DNA of 64,000 nucleotides from Myotis daubentonii. Taxonomy: Eukaryota > Chordata > Mammalia > Chiroptera > Vespertilionidae. Where the stretch lies: NCBI RefSeq assembly GCF_963259705.1, contig NC_081844.1, positions 13,749,715 through 13,813,714 of the forward strand. Direction: 5' to 3'. Under the pieces are notes generated by a model. It was not told where the DNA came from and did not search any database. It saw nothing but the letters and a program-made list of their open reading frames with translations. Numbering within the stretch: position 1 is the stretch's first letter; each line of letters starts with the position of its first letter. The position numbers and the translations under genes were made by a program. Below are positions 15,708-26,839 of this stretch, one piece after another.

Positions 15708-16150
15708 ATCTCTCTCTCCTTCTCCGCCTCCTCCTCTCCCTCGCTTCCACTGTCTCTAAAGAAAACCAATGGAAAATGTTCTCAGGTGAGGATTAATAAC
15801 AGCAAAAAAGAGCATTTATTAGATAGTGTACGAAGTAGGGTTGGGAGAGGTAGGCAAAGCCAGATTATGCAGGGGCTTGTAGATAAGAGAGTTTAGACTT
15901 TATTCCTTGTGCAATTAAAAACTTTTGAAGGGGTTAAGTGGAAGAAGTGTTCATGACCTGATTTCTGTTTTATAATGACCACTCTGGCTCTTGTGTAGAG
16001 AATAGACTTTAGAGAAGCAAGAATCAAAGTAGACAGACTAACTAAAAGGCTGCTTTAGTCCTGGTAAGGGAAGATGGTATGGTGATTTAGAAAAGGGCAG
16101 AAGCAGTAGAAATGGCATGATGTGGTGTGATTTAGGAAATTTTTGAGGTC
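15335..16150. repeat. Ancient interspersed repeat (family uncertain, possibly LINE-derived), split by a VES
   Basis: Segments such as GTTCCAGGTAGAGGGAACAG, AGGGGCTTGTAGATAAGAGA and AATGACCACTCTGGCTCTTG recur in ancient mammalian repeats. The copy is interrupted by the VES at 15486-15797. Family assignment needs a repeat search. Confidence 0.45.
15486..15797 (+). repeat. VES-type SINE with expanded (CT)n tract
   Basis: The head GGTCCTGGCTAGTGTGGTTC is followed by GTGGGTTCAATTCCTGGTCA, GGAGGCAATCAATCGATGTG, a (TC)n tract at about 15655-15715, and the terminal AAATGTTCTCAGGTGAGGAT. The CT tract is far longer than in the other copies, so it is a derived microsatellite. Confidence 0.9.
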
Positions 16151-16180
16151 TTTTTTGTTTGTTTGTTTGTTTGTTTTAGT

Positions 16181-16412
16181 AATCCTCACTGGAGGACATT
16201 TTTTCCATTTATTTTTAGAGAGAGTGGAAGGGGACGCGGGAGGGTGGAGAGAAAGGGAAACATTGATGTGAGAGAGACACATGGATTTGTTGCCTCCTGC
16301 CTGTGCCCTGACTGGAGCTGGGGATTGAATCAGCAACCTAGCTATGTGCCCTTGACCAGGAATCCAACCCAAGACCCTTAGCACTAACCACTTAGCAACA
16401 CTGGCCAGGGCT
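16181..16412 (-). repeat. VES-type SINE (minus)
   Basis: It begins AATCCTCACTGGAGGACATT (the inverse of the family's 3' end), carries AACATTGATGTGAGAGAGAC, and ends ACACTGGCCAGGGCT. Confidence 0.88.
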
Positions 16413-16514
16413 TTGAGGTAATTTTTTTACTAACAGAATAAATGCACGAATAGGGAAAGTTGTAAACAATATCTCATTTTTGATAACTACATAATATTTC
16501 ACCAAATTAATATG

Positions 16515-16990
16515 TAGTATTTATTAGTCTTCTATTGTTACATAGACAATAGACAAAGCTTAGAGACTTAAAACAACCCAACCACTCATTGTTTCTTAGT
16601 TTCTGCAGATCAGGAATTTGGGAGATTTGGGAGCGGCTCAGTTGGAATGGTCTGGCTCTGGGTCTCTAATGAGGCTGCAGTTAGATGTTGGCTGAGATTA
16701 CTGTACTGTTATCTGAAGACTTGATTAGGCCTCAGAATCTACTTCAAGGTGGCTCACCCACTTGGCTGCAGTTTCTTCTCCAAGTGGTCCTTTCCACGGA
16801 GCTGCTTGAGGATTCTAACAACATGGCTGCTGGACTTCCCCAGAGCAAGGCCTCCAAAAAACCAAGGCAGAAGGTGCGATGTCATTTATGACCTAGCCTT
16901 GAAAGTCACACATTGTCATTACCACTGTATTCTCTGGGTCACAGAGATCAGCCTGGCTGACTCAGTGTGAGAGGAAGCTACAAAAGGACA
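16515..16990 (-). repeat. MaLR (MLT1-type) LTR, minus strand
   Basis: TTCTATTGTTACATAGACAA, then TTAAAACAACCCAACCACTC and the AACATGGCTGCTGGACTTCC segment, follow the order of a reverse-complemented MLT1-class solo LTR. It is an old retroviral-like LTR with no coding content. Confidence 0.6.
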
Positions 16991-18050
16991 ACATACAAAT
17001 GGTGAAGATCACTGGTGGCTACAATAAGATAGTGGGCATGTGATTCTTTTTTATTTTATTTTTTTATGAACAACAATTATCCATTCAAGAGATTCTGAAA
17101 CAATTCCAGCTTCAAATATTTTCCTTGTTGTTCTCATTGGTGTACTCATTCTTGTTTGCCTAGGTATCCCAATTTAAGTTTTAAAATGTTCATGAAAATT
17201 CTGAGCAGTTTGGCAGTGAATATCTTCATCAATTATCACTTCATGTTGGTCCTTCTATGGAAGTATGCCTTTAGTAATTCCTCTGTTTAAAAGGTATTAT
17301 GTGCATTGCAATAACTCCTGATATGAATCCCATATATTTTTCTATAAAGCTTGACAGTTTTACTTCATGGCCTTAGTTTTCCTGCATTAATTCATTTGAG
17401 ATGAAATATGTATTGTTTTAGTTAAGTGGGATAAATATTGTGGCAGCTAATATATGACTTATGGTAAGTTGTGAGAGAAAAATAAAAGTGTTTATTATTT
17501 TGTGAGGTGGTCAGTACCATCTCAGTTGACACCTTGGATTTTTTAAATACCTTTGGTTCTGATATAGTACACACATGTTCTTAAATGGAACACTTCTCAT
17601 AAACACAAGCTATGCTGATTACAAGTAGTCTTAAATATGAAGTGGCTTTTAAAAAAGCCGGAGATGCTATGCATGAGGATCAGGTTTCTTGTAGCTATTA
17701 ACGACATTTTCATTTGTGCATTGAAGGCCATTAATCCCTTTGCTCTTCGCTAAATACCATTCTTTCAATCTATAACCACTCCACATCCTTATAATTTCAC
17801 GTGGAGTACAGGCCATTTCCTGATGTGACCATTAAAATGAAAACCAGCAGGATGCTTTGATGCAGCAAAACTAATAGTCCCTTTTACTCTATGTCTAGCC
17901 CACTGTTAAAAACAGAAAATGTATATGAAAAACTCTATGTGTGTTTTCACTAATCATCTCTGAGAGGAAGGAATGATCTGCTCAGTCTGATTTGTTGGTT
18001 GTTTCTAATAATTTATTTACAGGAGAAACCTGACTTCTCATTGCAAAGGT
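16991..18050. other. AT-rich intergenic DNA, nothing recognised
   Basis: No gene, recent transposon or clear repeat was seen in this AT-rich kilobase. Confidence 0.4.
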
Positions 18051-18052
18051 TA

Positions 18053-18059
18053 ACACACA

Positions 18060-18092
<33 letters not shown>
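18053..18092. repeat. (CA)n microsatellite
   Basis: This is a run of CA dinucleotides with one ACAT interruption. Confidence 0.95.
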
Positions 18093-18494
18093 TATGTGGC
18101 AGAAAATTTCAGCCGTAAGTCACAAATCATTCACAGTTTCTGACGGAAATACTGGTGTCAGAGATGTGAAGTAGAGGCCAGCTTTGAGGTGAGATTAAAA
18201 GCACCACCTTCCCCAGGCACTTATGGGAGGAAAAAGTGTCAGCAGAAGTGACCTGAGAGTGTGAACCACTGAAGGGACATTTCAGTGACTTAGCAGGAGA
18301 AATGATCCAGAGACCAAGTTTGTTTTGTTTGCCCTTTGTTCATGTGAACAGTTTCTGGCCCATCCTCCCAGTGCACCTGAACAGTGGGAATTAGAAAACA
18401 AGTGTGACTTCTGAAAATGCTTTAGAGTCACCCGCTTTCCCAACTCAGCAGTCTCCAGACACCAAGGACTGGAGGCTGATTTCAGTGTCTACAG

Positions 18495-19007
18495 CAGGGG
18501 TCCTCAAACTTTTTAAACAGGGGGCCAGTTCACTGTCCCTCAGACTGTTGGAGGGCCAGACTATAGTTAAAAAAAAAAACTATGAACAAATTCCTGTGCA
18601 CACTGCACATATCTTATTTTGAAATAAAAAACCAAAACTTCAAAAAAAGGCTCTCCTAACTTCAAAAAAAAGGGCCCTACTAACTGCAAAATAAAATAAA
18701 GACCTCCTAACTTCAAAAAAAAAAAAAAATCCTAACTTGTTCTTACCTCGGCCCTCAGGCAGCAGCAGGCTCTGCACAGACAAGCTCGTGACTCCTCTGA
18801 TCACACCCGAGACTGAGAGGAGGAGTTGAGAGACAGAGAGAAGAAGGGGAGTGGGAGAGTGCGGAGCACATTCCACACATGCACATTGCGGCCTGGTACA
18901 AGTCAGCTGCTAAGCAACAGGCAGCGGCGGCAAAAACACCCAGAAGGCCGGATAAATGTTTTGGGCAGGCCGCATGTGGCCCAAGGGCTATAGTTTGAGG
19001 ACCCCTG
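18495..19007. mobile_element. Non-autonomous hAT element with perfect 8-bp target duplication
   Basis: This 513-bp element has terminal inverted repeats CAGGGGTCCTCAAACT and AGTTTGAGGACCCCTG and is flanked by GTCTACAG on both sides (18487-18494 and 19008-19015). The interior has an imperfect repeated CTCCTAACTTCAAAAAAA motif (about 18645-18738) and no intact transposase. The perfect duplication points to a fairly recent insertion. Family (OC1-like or other) not resolved. Confidence 0.9.
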
Positions 19008-19015
19008 GTCTACAG

Positions 19016-19626
19016 TGTCCCGGCACTTTTCCTTGGTGTGTGTGGGGGGGGGGGAGGGGAAGGAAGGGGGGCACATCCTTAAACAAATGGCCCTTCCTCA
19101 GGCAGGGCAATCAACTTGGGGCATATTTGGGGGTTGCTTAGACCCCTATCCTCAGCTTGGTATTCTGAGAGGGGGCGAGGCAGGCGTCTGGCTGATCAAG
19201 TCCCAGAAGCCAGGAGCCTTGCAGCCTATACCTTTCCCCTGCCCACTTAGAAAACAACGCTTTGCTCAAACTCAGGGATAATGGAAGCAACATGAGTAGA
19301 AAAGCGTCTCTTTTCACCCACCAGCAGAACACATCCTGAGGGGATGAAGGTCTATTTGTAGATGAAGGCATCTTTCTTGTCTTCTTAGAGCCTATGCCTG
19401 GGCCTGCGTTTCCGCATTTCCGCCTTCCGGACTCAGGACAGGCCACGCTGCCCCTCTGTGGAGAGTGAGTCTAAAAGGAACTGAGCGCATTTGATGGTGT
19501 TTTAGGATTACACTAGAAAGACGTATAGTTCTAATGTCTTTCTTGTAATTGAAACAACAAGCCTTGCAAACCTTTGAGAATCTAATGCACTAACTGAGAT
19601 GAAAATCTTTAAAAAAATCGAAGATG
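19016..19626. other. Intergenic, nothing recognised
   Basis: The stretch includes a poly-G run at about 19044-19053. No gene, RNA or repeat family was recognised. Confidence 0.35.
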
Positions 19627-19634
19627 CTCTGGAG

Positions 19635-20165
19635 CAGGGGTGGGCAACCTTTTTGTGAGTGCGTGCCAAAACCAGCAAAATCTCTGACTCAAAATTCTTC
19701 TGCGTGCCAACCCTAATTTTTTGAGAACATGTTACACCTACTTGGTATCTCTTAAGGTGTACGTATGTGAAGAACATTGAAGAAATAATAAAATTCATTA
19801 GAGCGACAAAAACACAGTATATGATGATGAAAAATACATTTATTTTTTAATGTATACATGTACACTGATAGTCCGACAGAAAACTTTATGACTCCGTTTG
19901 ATATTATCAGTGGGACTTTTGGTGCTGCATCCATCATTGATGACAGAGATTTTACATCAGGTTTATATTTCGTGACCTTCAGAGATATGTACGAGCTACT
20001 ACTTTCATCCGTCAGGCTACTCCTATTACGAGACATAACAAAATTCATCACTGAGAACAAAGATTCACAATTGTAAGTGGAAGATTATAAGAGAGGGTTT
20101 CGCGTGCCAGCAAAAGTTACTGGCGTGCTATGTTTGGCACGCGTGCCAGGGGTTGCCCACCCCTG
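19635..20165 (-). mobile_element. hAT (Charlie-like) deletion derivative retaining a transposase C-terminal fragment
   Basis: This 531-bp element has terminal inverted repeats CAGGGGTGGGCAACC and GGTTGCCCACCCCTG, flanked by an imperfect 8-bp duplication (CTCTGGAG and CTCTATAG). The minus strand from about 20060 to 19850 is open and includes SRNRSSLTDESS followed by YKPDVKSL. This resembles the 'RS.LTDE..' C-terminus common to Charlie-type hAT transposases. If so, the element kept the 3' end of the transposase gene and lost the rest. Confidence 0.8.
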
Positions 20166-20611
20166 CTCTATAGGGCTGCTGTCATTTTTTTTTTTTTTCC
20201 CTACAGTAGCGACTCCACTGTCAGCCGCTCCTTGGGCTTCTGCACATTCTGTTCTGCCTGGGCGCCACCCCAACCTCCCCTCGCAGCAGGTCAGAGCTGT
20301 TTTTCCCCATCTAACCAGGGGAGACAGAAAGCTTGAGGGTGGCTGGGTGGGAAGGACTAAAAAGCTGTTTCTATCTGCGCAGTAAGTGGGCGGAGCCCGA
20401 GGGTGCTTTCTGGGAAAGAAAACCCTCGTTGCGCTCAGCCCTTGTACCCCCTTTCCCGAGCGATCTTTGCAAAACACAGATGCAGCAGCTGCAAATCCGT
20501 GGCTATTAAGACCTCTAGATCCGCAAAGGATCAAGTTCCAAGACTTAAAACACTTGAGGGCAGATGGGATGACAGCATCTTCACTCCGAAGCCCAGCCGT
20601 TTGAGGGGGGA

Positions 20612-20823
20612 GGTTGGTTCTCAACCTTCCAGTCCTTGAAATACAGTGCCTCATGTTGTGACCCAACCATAAAATTATTTTCGTTGCTATTTCATAACTG
20701 TAATGTTGCTACTGTTTTGAATTGTAATGTAAATATCTGATATGCAGGATGGTCTTAGGCGACCCCTGTGAAAGGGTCGTTAGACTGCCAAAGGGGTCGC
20801 GACCCACAGGTTGAGAACTGCTG
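20612..20823. mobile_element. SPIN ('space invader') hAT non-autonomous element, copy 1
   Basis: The sequence contains GGTTCTCAACCTTCC near its start, ACCATAAAATTATTTTCGTT, TGATATGCAGGATGGTCTTA, GGCGACCCCTGTGAAAGGGT, and the end ACAGGTTGAGAACTGCTG. These match the SPIN non-autonomous family I know from bats, bushbaby, tenrec and others. The left terminus is degraded and no clear 8-bp duplication was found. Confidence 0.85.
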
Positions 20824-21350
20824 GCAGAATGAAAGGGGGAGGCGCCCAGAATCCTCATTTTGCTGGATCTCTCTCCAAGTCTCAGCGCCCCCAGACGCCG
20901 CACCTCTGCGTCCTCACTGTACCCGGGCAGGCTCGACTGGGCGCACCCCCAGAAGCGCAGCACGGCTTCGGGTTCCTGTCCTCCTGGCGGAAAGATGGGG
21001 CGCGCCGGGGTGGGCCAGTCCTCTCTGGGAAACTTTGGTCTCCAGTGTTTTCTGCAAGCCCAGGGGCGGCTCAGCCAGGGCGAGGGTGGCTCCCGGAGGC
21101 CAGGCTGGGAAAGGGCAGGGCACCCGCAGTCGGGCTGAGCAGTGCCCCTCCCTACTGAGGCCAGGCCCGGAGATCAAGCAGCTCTGGATCCATTTTAAAG
21201 CGAAGAAGCCGGAGCTGAGGCTGTGGCGCTGCTCTGGTGGGGGTGGCCGCTGGAGAGAAGGGACAGGGAGACGCAGCCAGCAGCAGGCAGGCCCGCACTG
21301 GCCTCATGTTGATTCCTTAGCCAAGGGCCCTGGACCAGCTGCATTTGTCT
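20824..21350. other. GC-rich intergenic stretch, no gene identified
   Basis: The segment is unusually GC-rich for the intergenic region, with scattered CpG. Short frames lack recognisable domains or conserved splice structure. Confidence 0.4.
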
Positions 21351-21359
21351 GGGAGTGTG

Positions 21360-22085
21360 CAAGTTCATGTTGATTGGTCGGGGAAGATTTCTCCGTTAAG
21401 GTCACATTTGGGCAGAGACTTGAAACAAGTGAGGGAGGGAACCACGTAGACAATGGGCAACGTTCAGTCCTGGGGCCTGCGGCAGGAGCACACTTTGTAG
21501 GCTGGAATAAGAATAAAGAGGCTGGTGTGGCCAGAACCAAAAGGACCAGGAGGGAAGTGAAGGTCGGAAAGGTGGTGGGTAGTTGGAGACGGGTCTTGCA
21601 CACCTGGGAGGACTTTCGGTTTTACCATGTGGTCCATGGGCTCCCAGAGCAGTGACACGTGTGCCTTGGGTTGTAAGGAACAGCTCTGGCTGTTTTGTTG
21701 AAAATAATTGAAGGTGGCAAGTGTGGAGCTTATTGACATAAGGTATGTGGGTAGTGACAGTGACTTGTTCTTGGGTGATTATGTTGGCGGGTGGTAGGGT
21801 AGAATAGAGCTGATGGAATTTGCTGAAAGACTGGATATGGGAGAATGAGTGGAGTCAAGGATGACTCCAAAGTTTTTAATCAGTAAAGGGGAGAATGGAG
21901 TTTTCCTTTAATAAAATGGGGGAAGATTGAAGCTGCAGCAGGTTTTGGAGCCAGGACAACATCAAGGGTCGGTTTTGTCATGATATACTTAGGCTGCAGT
22001 CAGATATGTGGGCTGGAAGTGCAATGCTTGAGATACAAATCTTGCTAGTGTCTTGAAGTTCTCCCCTTCAATATTCTAAGCCTTT
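21360..22085. repeat. Ancient interspersed repeat (family uncertain, possibly LINE-derived)
   Basis: GAGTCAAGGATGACTCCAAA and neighbouring segments (GGGCAGAGACTTGAAACAAG; GCAGGTTTTGGAGCCAGGAC) recall the same old repeat class as 15335-16150. Confidence 0.45.
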
Positions 22086-22104
22086 ATAAAATCTCCATGG
22101 GCCC

Positions 22105-22296
22105 TGCCCAGCTTGGCTGAGCGATTAGAGCATTGGCCAGCAGACTGAAGGGTCCTGGGTTCAATTCCAGTCAAGGGAATGTACTTCAGTTGCAGGCTTG
22201 ATCACCAGCCAGGCAAGCAGTTAATGTTTCCCACTCTCTCTCTCTTTCTCTAAAAATCAATGGAAAAAATATCCTCGGCTGAGGATTAAAAAAAAA
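22105..22296 (+). repeat. VES-type SINE
   Basis: The head GCCCAGCTTGGCTGAGCGAT is followed by CTGGGTTCAATTCCAGTCAA and the terminal ATATCCTCGGCTGAGGATTA. Confidence 0.88.
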
Positions 22297-22334
22297 AAAT
22301 CTCCGTGAGTGCAAAATATAGGATGATGGAATTC

Positions 22335-22460
22335 CAAAGCTAAGATAATCTTTATTTTACATACAAGGAAACTGAGATTCAGAGGGAAAGAAGTAGTTGA
22401 TTGTTGCAGAGCTGGAACTAAATTCTAAGATTCCAGGTATTTTACCAACACTATAGGAAT
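22335..22460 (-). repeat. MIR SINE fragment (minus)
   Basis: ACAAGGAAACTGAGATTCAG followed by AGAGCTGGAACTAAATTCTA matches reverse-complemented MIR. Confidence 0.5.
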
Positions 22461-22807
22461 AACGCTGTTATTTCTGTTGTATTTTGATGGCCCAGATTTT
22501 GGTAGACTGTGCACGGTAGTGATATTAGTCATGTTCAGTTACAGCAACAGTGGTCCAACAGTGGACAGATCAGTATCATTCACCATGGAATTCCTCGCCC
22601 TCTCTCCTTTTCGTCCTCTTTTTCTGGGATTTTTAGTTTTATTACTGAAGATTCATTAGCTAATACATAAAATAGTTCTATCAGGGACCCCCTATTGCTT
22701 TGGAAGAAAGTGTATACATCAGGCAATCTCTAAACATTGTGAACCTCATCTGTCTTCTTTTGCTCTTCAGATCAACAATAAATTGTTTATGTAAAAAAAT
22801 GCACAGT

Positions 22808-23005
22808 TTGATGCTCTGCCAGTGTGACCGTATGAACCAGGAGGTCATGGTTCAATTCTGGTTGGGGCACATGCCAGGGTTGTGGGCTCCATCCCCAGTA
22901 GGGGGTGTGCAGGAGGCAGCTGATCAATGATTCTCTCTCATCATTGATGTTTCTATCTCTCCCTCTCCTACTTGCTCTCTGAAATCAATAAAAAATATAA
23001 ACATT
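22808..23005 (+). repeat. VES-type SINE, 5'-shortened
   Basis: The head GATGCTCTGCCAGTGTGACC is abbreviated. ATGAACCAGGAGGTCATGG, GGCACATGCCAGGGTTGTGG, CCCAGTAGGGGGTGTGCAGG and a CTCTGAAATCAATAAAAAAT tail follow. Confidence 0.88.
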
Positions 23006-23374
23006 AAAAATTGTGCAGTTTGAGAAACCACTTGAAATTTTCTTCCTCTTAACATACTTGCCTTTCAAGTAAGCAAACTGAATTTAACTGCCCGGTTTGC
23101 AATTTCAGTGAACTAATTGAGTAAATCAGGCTTTCTAGCTCAAGAATTCACACTGTGCTCTTTCCCCTAGAAAAGGGGAGGCTGGCATTCCAGCATGGAG
23201 AGCAATCTGAAGATGGCTTTCATCTTTGTAGGATGAGCTGTCACTCCAGCAACATGGAGTCTGGAGCTCTGTCTGTTGTAGCAGTTTCCTTCTCCCAAGA
23301 CAGGCATGTAGGACATGGATTTGAAGCACGAGGCTAAAGGACCATGAGATAAAATCAGCTGTTTTCATCTAGAG

Positions 23375-23837
23375 CAGCACTTTTCAACTGGTGTGCTGCA
23401 AGAATTTTTAAAACAGGCAATACCTGACTATTCACTCAAGGGCACTGATCTCTTTTCTCGTACATTGTCAAGTAAAAAATGACAACAGTCGACACAACAA
23501 TAGCTGTCCAATGTGAATGCCCTGCCTTGAACCATAAATATATAGGTCATATAATAGAGTTGCATCTTATTGGTCATGCTGTATAATAAGGTTGCATCTG
23601 ATTGGTTAATTCTTGGTACCAGAAGTCCTTATACAGAAGTGTAGGCACCTGATTTTTAAAAAAGTCATTTTGGAGCAAAAAGGATAGGTAATTACTACTA
23701 TTATGATGTTTTTGTAAATCAATCAAAATTATACCTATGTTTTGTCAGATTGGCAAAAAATATTTTTTTTGGTGTGCTGCAGAACATTATTAATTAGTTT
23801 TTGTGTGCCATAACATCAAAAATGTGGAAAATTGCTG
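23375..23837. mobile_element. Non-autonomous hAT element with 8-bp target duplication
   Basis: This 463-bp element has inverted ends CAGCACTTTTCAAC and GGAAAATTGCTG, each near a GTGTGCTGCA(A/G)A segment, flanked by ATCTAGAG and TTCTAGAT (6 of 8 matching). The interior is AT-rich with no transposase frame. Confidence 0.8.
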
Positions 23838-24189
23838 TTCTAGATCACTCAGATTCTTGATCATTACCCCTGAAGAATAAGAGAAGATCTTTCCAGCCAG
23901 GAATTACTTGACTGTGAAGCATTAGAGTAAGAAAATTGCTTTGAAAACCTGAATAATCCAGTGGAGACATCATCTCCACGGCGCATTCCACTGTCACAGC
24001 CAGCATATTCACTTCTCATCTATGTGATCAAGCTTGTTTCTCCTCCGTCCCCATCCTACTGTCCATATGGGGACAAATTCCCCATCTGTTCATTCCTTTC
24101 ATTCTTCACAGTTGAGTTTGTAATTTCAATGATGATAAAAGTCTGACAGTGTTTCACCCTTTCTCACAATGCTGGGAGCTAGGATATCG

Positions 24190-24840
24190 TGCACCCCACA
24201 TATTTTACAGGTAAAATAAGAGCACAGTTTATGACAGTTGGTTTCCTTCAATTGAGATGTCATTTCCCTTTTAATGTCTCAAGGCCAATTCCCCATGGCC
24301 AAGCTAACATCCTACTTTGGATTCTAGGCACCCAAATCTCATGCCTTGATTATTACAGTAGTTTCCTAACTGGTCCTTTTGTCTTAAATTCCTCCTGTCC
24401 AGTCTATACTCAACATAGGAGCAAGAGTATACTGAATATTTTTCTGAATATATCTGCACTGCTCTTTTACCCTCCAAAGCTTTACATTTACTGCGGCTTA
24501 CAAGGGCCTCCTTGATCAGATTCTACCTCTTTCTGACCCAGCCTCCTCTCGCCCCTTCTGTCGCCACCACCCTGGCCTTGTTATTCCACGAACATGTCAA
24601 ACAGGACTTTGTTTTAGAGCCTTTACATTTGCTGTTCTTTCCACCCGGAATGGTCCTCTCATATCTATCTGCATATCTCTCATAGATATCTGAAGGCTTC
24701 CTTCTTTAGTTCTGGAATGATGCCTGCCTCGTCTGATCCTCCTTTGGTCTCTTGGACTGTTTTCTGTTTTGAAGTTTTTTCTCAAGCTTATTTCGCCTAC
24801 GTCATGACCTTTGCTGCTGATATTTATTTTGCCCAACGCC
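24190..24840 (+). repeat. L2 LINE 3' region
   Basis: TGCCTTGATTATTACAGTAG, TTCCTAACTGGTCCTTTTGT, then AGCCTTTACATTTGCTGTTC and CTGGAATGATGCCTGCC follow the L2 3' end order. Confidence 0.65.
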
Positions 24841-25260
24841 AATTTTTAAACGAAAACAACCGCACCACAGGTTGCTTACACTGACTCGGATTAAGTGGGA
24901 AGAATCAAATATTAGTTCATTCTGTTCTAGAGCTGCCCTGTCTCCTGCATGAACTGGATGCTCAACAAGCATCTGTTGATTATGATTTGGTGGCCTGGTC
25001 TTTAAGAAAGGACAAAGTGCACTACTACTGAAGATTATTATTGTCAACTCATTACATTTATTTTCATAATCTAAATTGTTTGGGGCTGTAGTATTATAGT
25101 TTTGAAGCTTTTGAATTAACTGGAGTAATTGGTTTATGGTACCCATAGACAGGGGGGAGATGTTTGCAGAAAGATGGTGCAAATGAAAAATGCCGAGTGT
25201 CCATGTTATACATAGTCATGGTGATGAATTTGAAATAAAGTGGGAAGCATTTATAATATA

Positions 25261-25774
25261 CTAGAGGCCTGGTGCATGAAATTTGAGCGGGGGGGGGGGT
25301 GGTCCCTTAGCCCAGCCTGCACCTCCTCGCAATCTGGGACCCCTCAGGTAGGGTCCCTAGGCCTGGCCAGCAATCAGGGCCTATCAGCGCTTTCCTTACC
25401 CCGGCTGCTGGCAGCTGGCCCCACCCCTCTGCTGCCACTGCTTGCCATCTGTGTGGCGCCATCCTCCCTCCCCCACCACCCGTCACCTTCTTCTGCTGGC
25501 AACAGGCATGGGGTGTGATCGTTTGGCTGGCCTAGGCCTCCCTCTGCAGGGTGATTCCTGGCCACCCAGGACACCTGCCACAGTGTTACTGGCCGGTGGC
25601 TTAGGCGTCTCTCTGCGGGGTGATCATGGGGCAATGGTGGCCCCCCTGACCAATTGAATCACACCTGCTTTGGCTGGCCTGGTGCCAGTGTGTGTCATAG
25701 TGTGGTTGTCTGGATGGTTGTTCTGCTGTTCAGTCGTTCGGTTGATTTGTATATTACGCTTTTATTATTATAGA
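25261..25774 (-). mobile_element. HeliBat-type Helitron (non-autonomous, minus)
   Basis: On the + strand it starts CTAGAGGCCTGGTGCATGAA (inverse of the Helitron 3' CTAG end) and ends ATATTACGCTTTTATTATTA TAGA, inserted between A and T. It is about 514 bp. No RepHel coding sequence. The family is characteristic of vespertilionid bats. Confidence 0.85.
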
Positions 25775-26674
25775 TGTGTTACTAAATGATATTTTCAGAA
25801 TGGTCCCAGCCAAAGTTGTGCATGTAAAAAGTTGGAGATATGCTGAAGTATAATTATTATCTAAGATAGTGAGGATATTGGTGAATATTCTACAATGTCA
25901 ATATTCAACAATGAATGTTTGTTACACTAAGAATTTTAAAATTAAAATATATTTTCTCTTTAAAAAGTCCTACCAAGGCATGACTTTCCTCTCATGCAGA
26001 TAAATCATTTCTCTGAACTTATATTTCTACAAATTGAAAAAAGAAATCACAATATCTCTTCTACATATTGTGAGGCTTAAGCAGGATGATGTATCTGAAG
26101 CTACTTTCTAAACTGTAAAGACATGAATTTTAGGCGTTTTAATTATCATCATTGCCATAGAAATAGGTGTTGCCATTGCTGAAGAGATGCACATGAACAG
26201 ATATCTGTGGTATGGCTCTTCCTCGTAATATCTTTTGGCTTCCTGGCTTTTGGGGCACAAGACTCAGTCATGCCTCACTTGCCTCTTGCGCATTTCCTTT
26301 CAGCTTCTCAGCTTTTCCTTAACTTTGTCATACAATTTTCCTTCATTAAATCCCACTCTGTTTGAAACCCCCAGAATGTTTTGTGGTTTTCTTTCTCCTG
26401 ACTGGCTCCAGATTTAGTAACTTAGCTAAAAAGTTTGGAACTGAGATTCACACCAGGGTCTGATCAGACCCAAAACTGTGTTCTTAAAAGATATATTGTG
26501 CTTCCTAGGTTGTTGTGGTTGTCTGCCAAGATTTGGTGGAAGAACCAAGTAAATAATGTGAAACCAAGGGTATTTCTGACCATTGTCATGCAAAAGGATG
26601 GAAATGGAAAGAAGTGTCAAGTTTTCAGAGAATGTTAATGTGGGTAAGGCACAAGCCTTTAACATTATTAATTA

Positions 26675-26839
26675 CTAGAGGCCTGACTTGCATGAAATTT
26701 GTGCAAGAGTAGCCCCCCACCCCCTCCCACTGGCACTGGCTTCCCTCTGGCACCCGGAACCCAGGCTTCCCTCCTAGTCCTGGCTTCTTCCTGAAGGAGG
26801 TCCAGTCTAATTAGCATATTAGGCCTTTATTAGTATACA
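26675..26839 (-). mobile_element. Short HeliBat-type Helitron (minus)
   Basis: This is a compact copy of about 165 bp. The + strand reads CTAGAGGCCTGACTTGCATG at one end and GCATATTAGGCCTTTATTAG at the other. Most of the interior is missing. Confidence 0.8.

Noticed and set aside
24189..24515. 108-codon open frame
   Set aside because: It lies in a decayed L2 LINE 3' region, with no reverse transcriptase motif.
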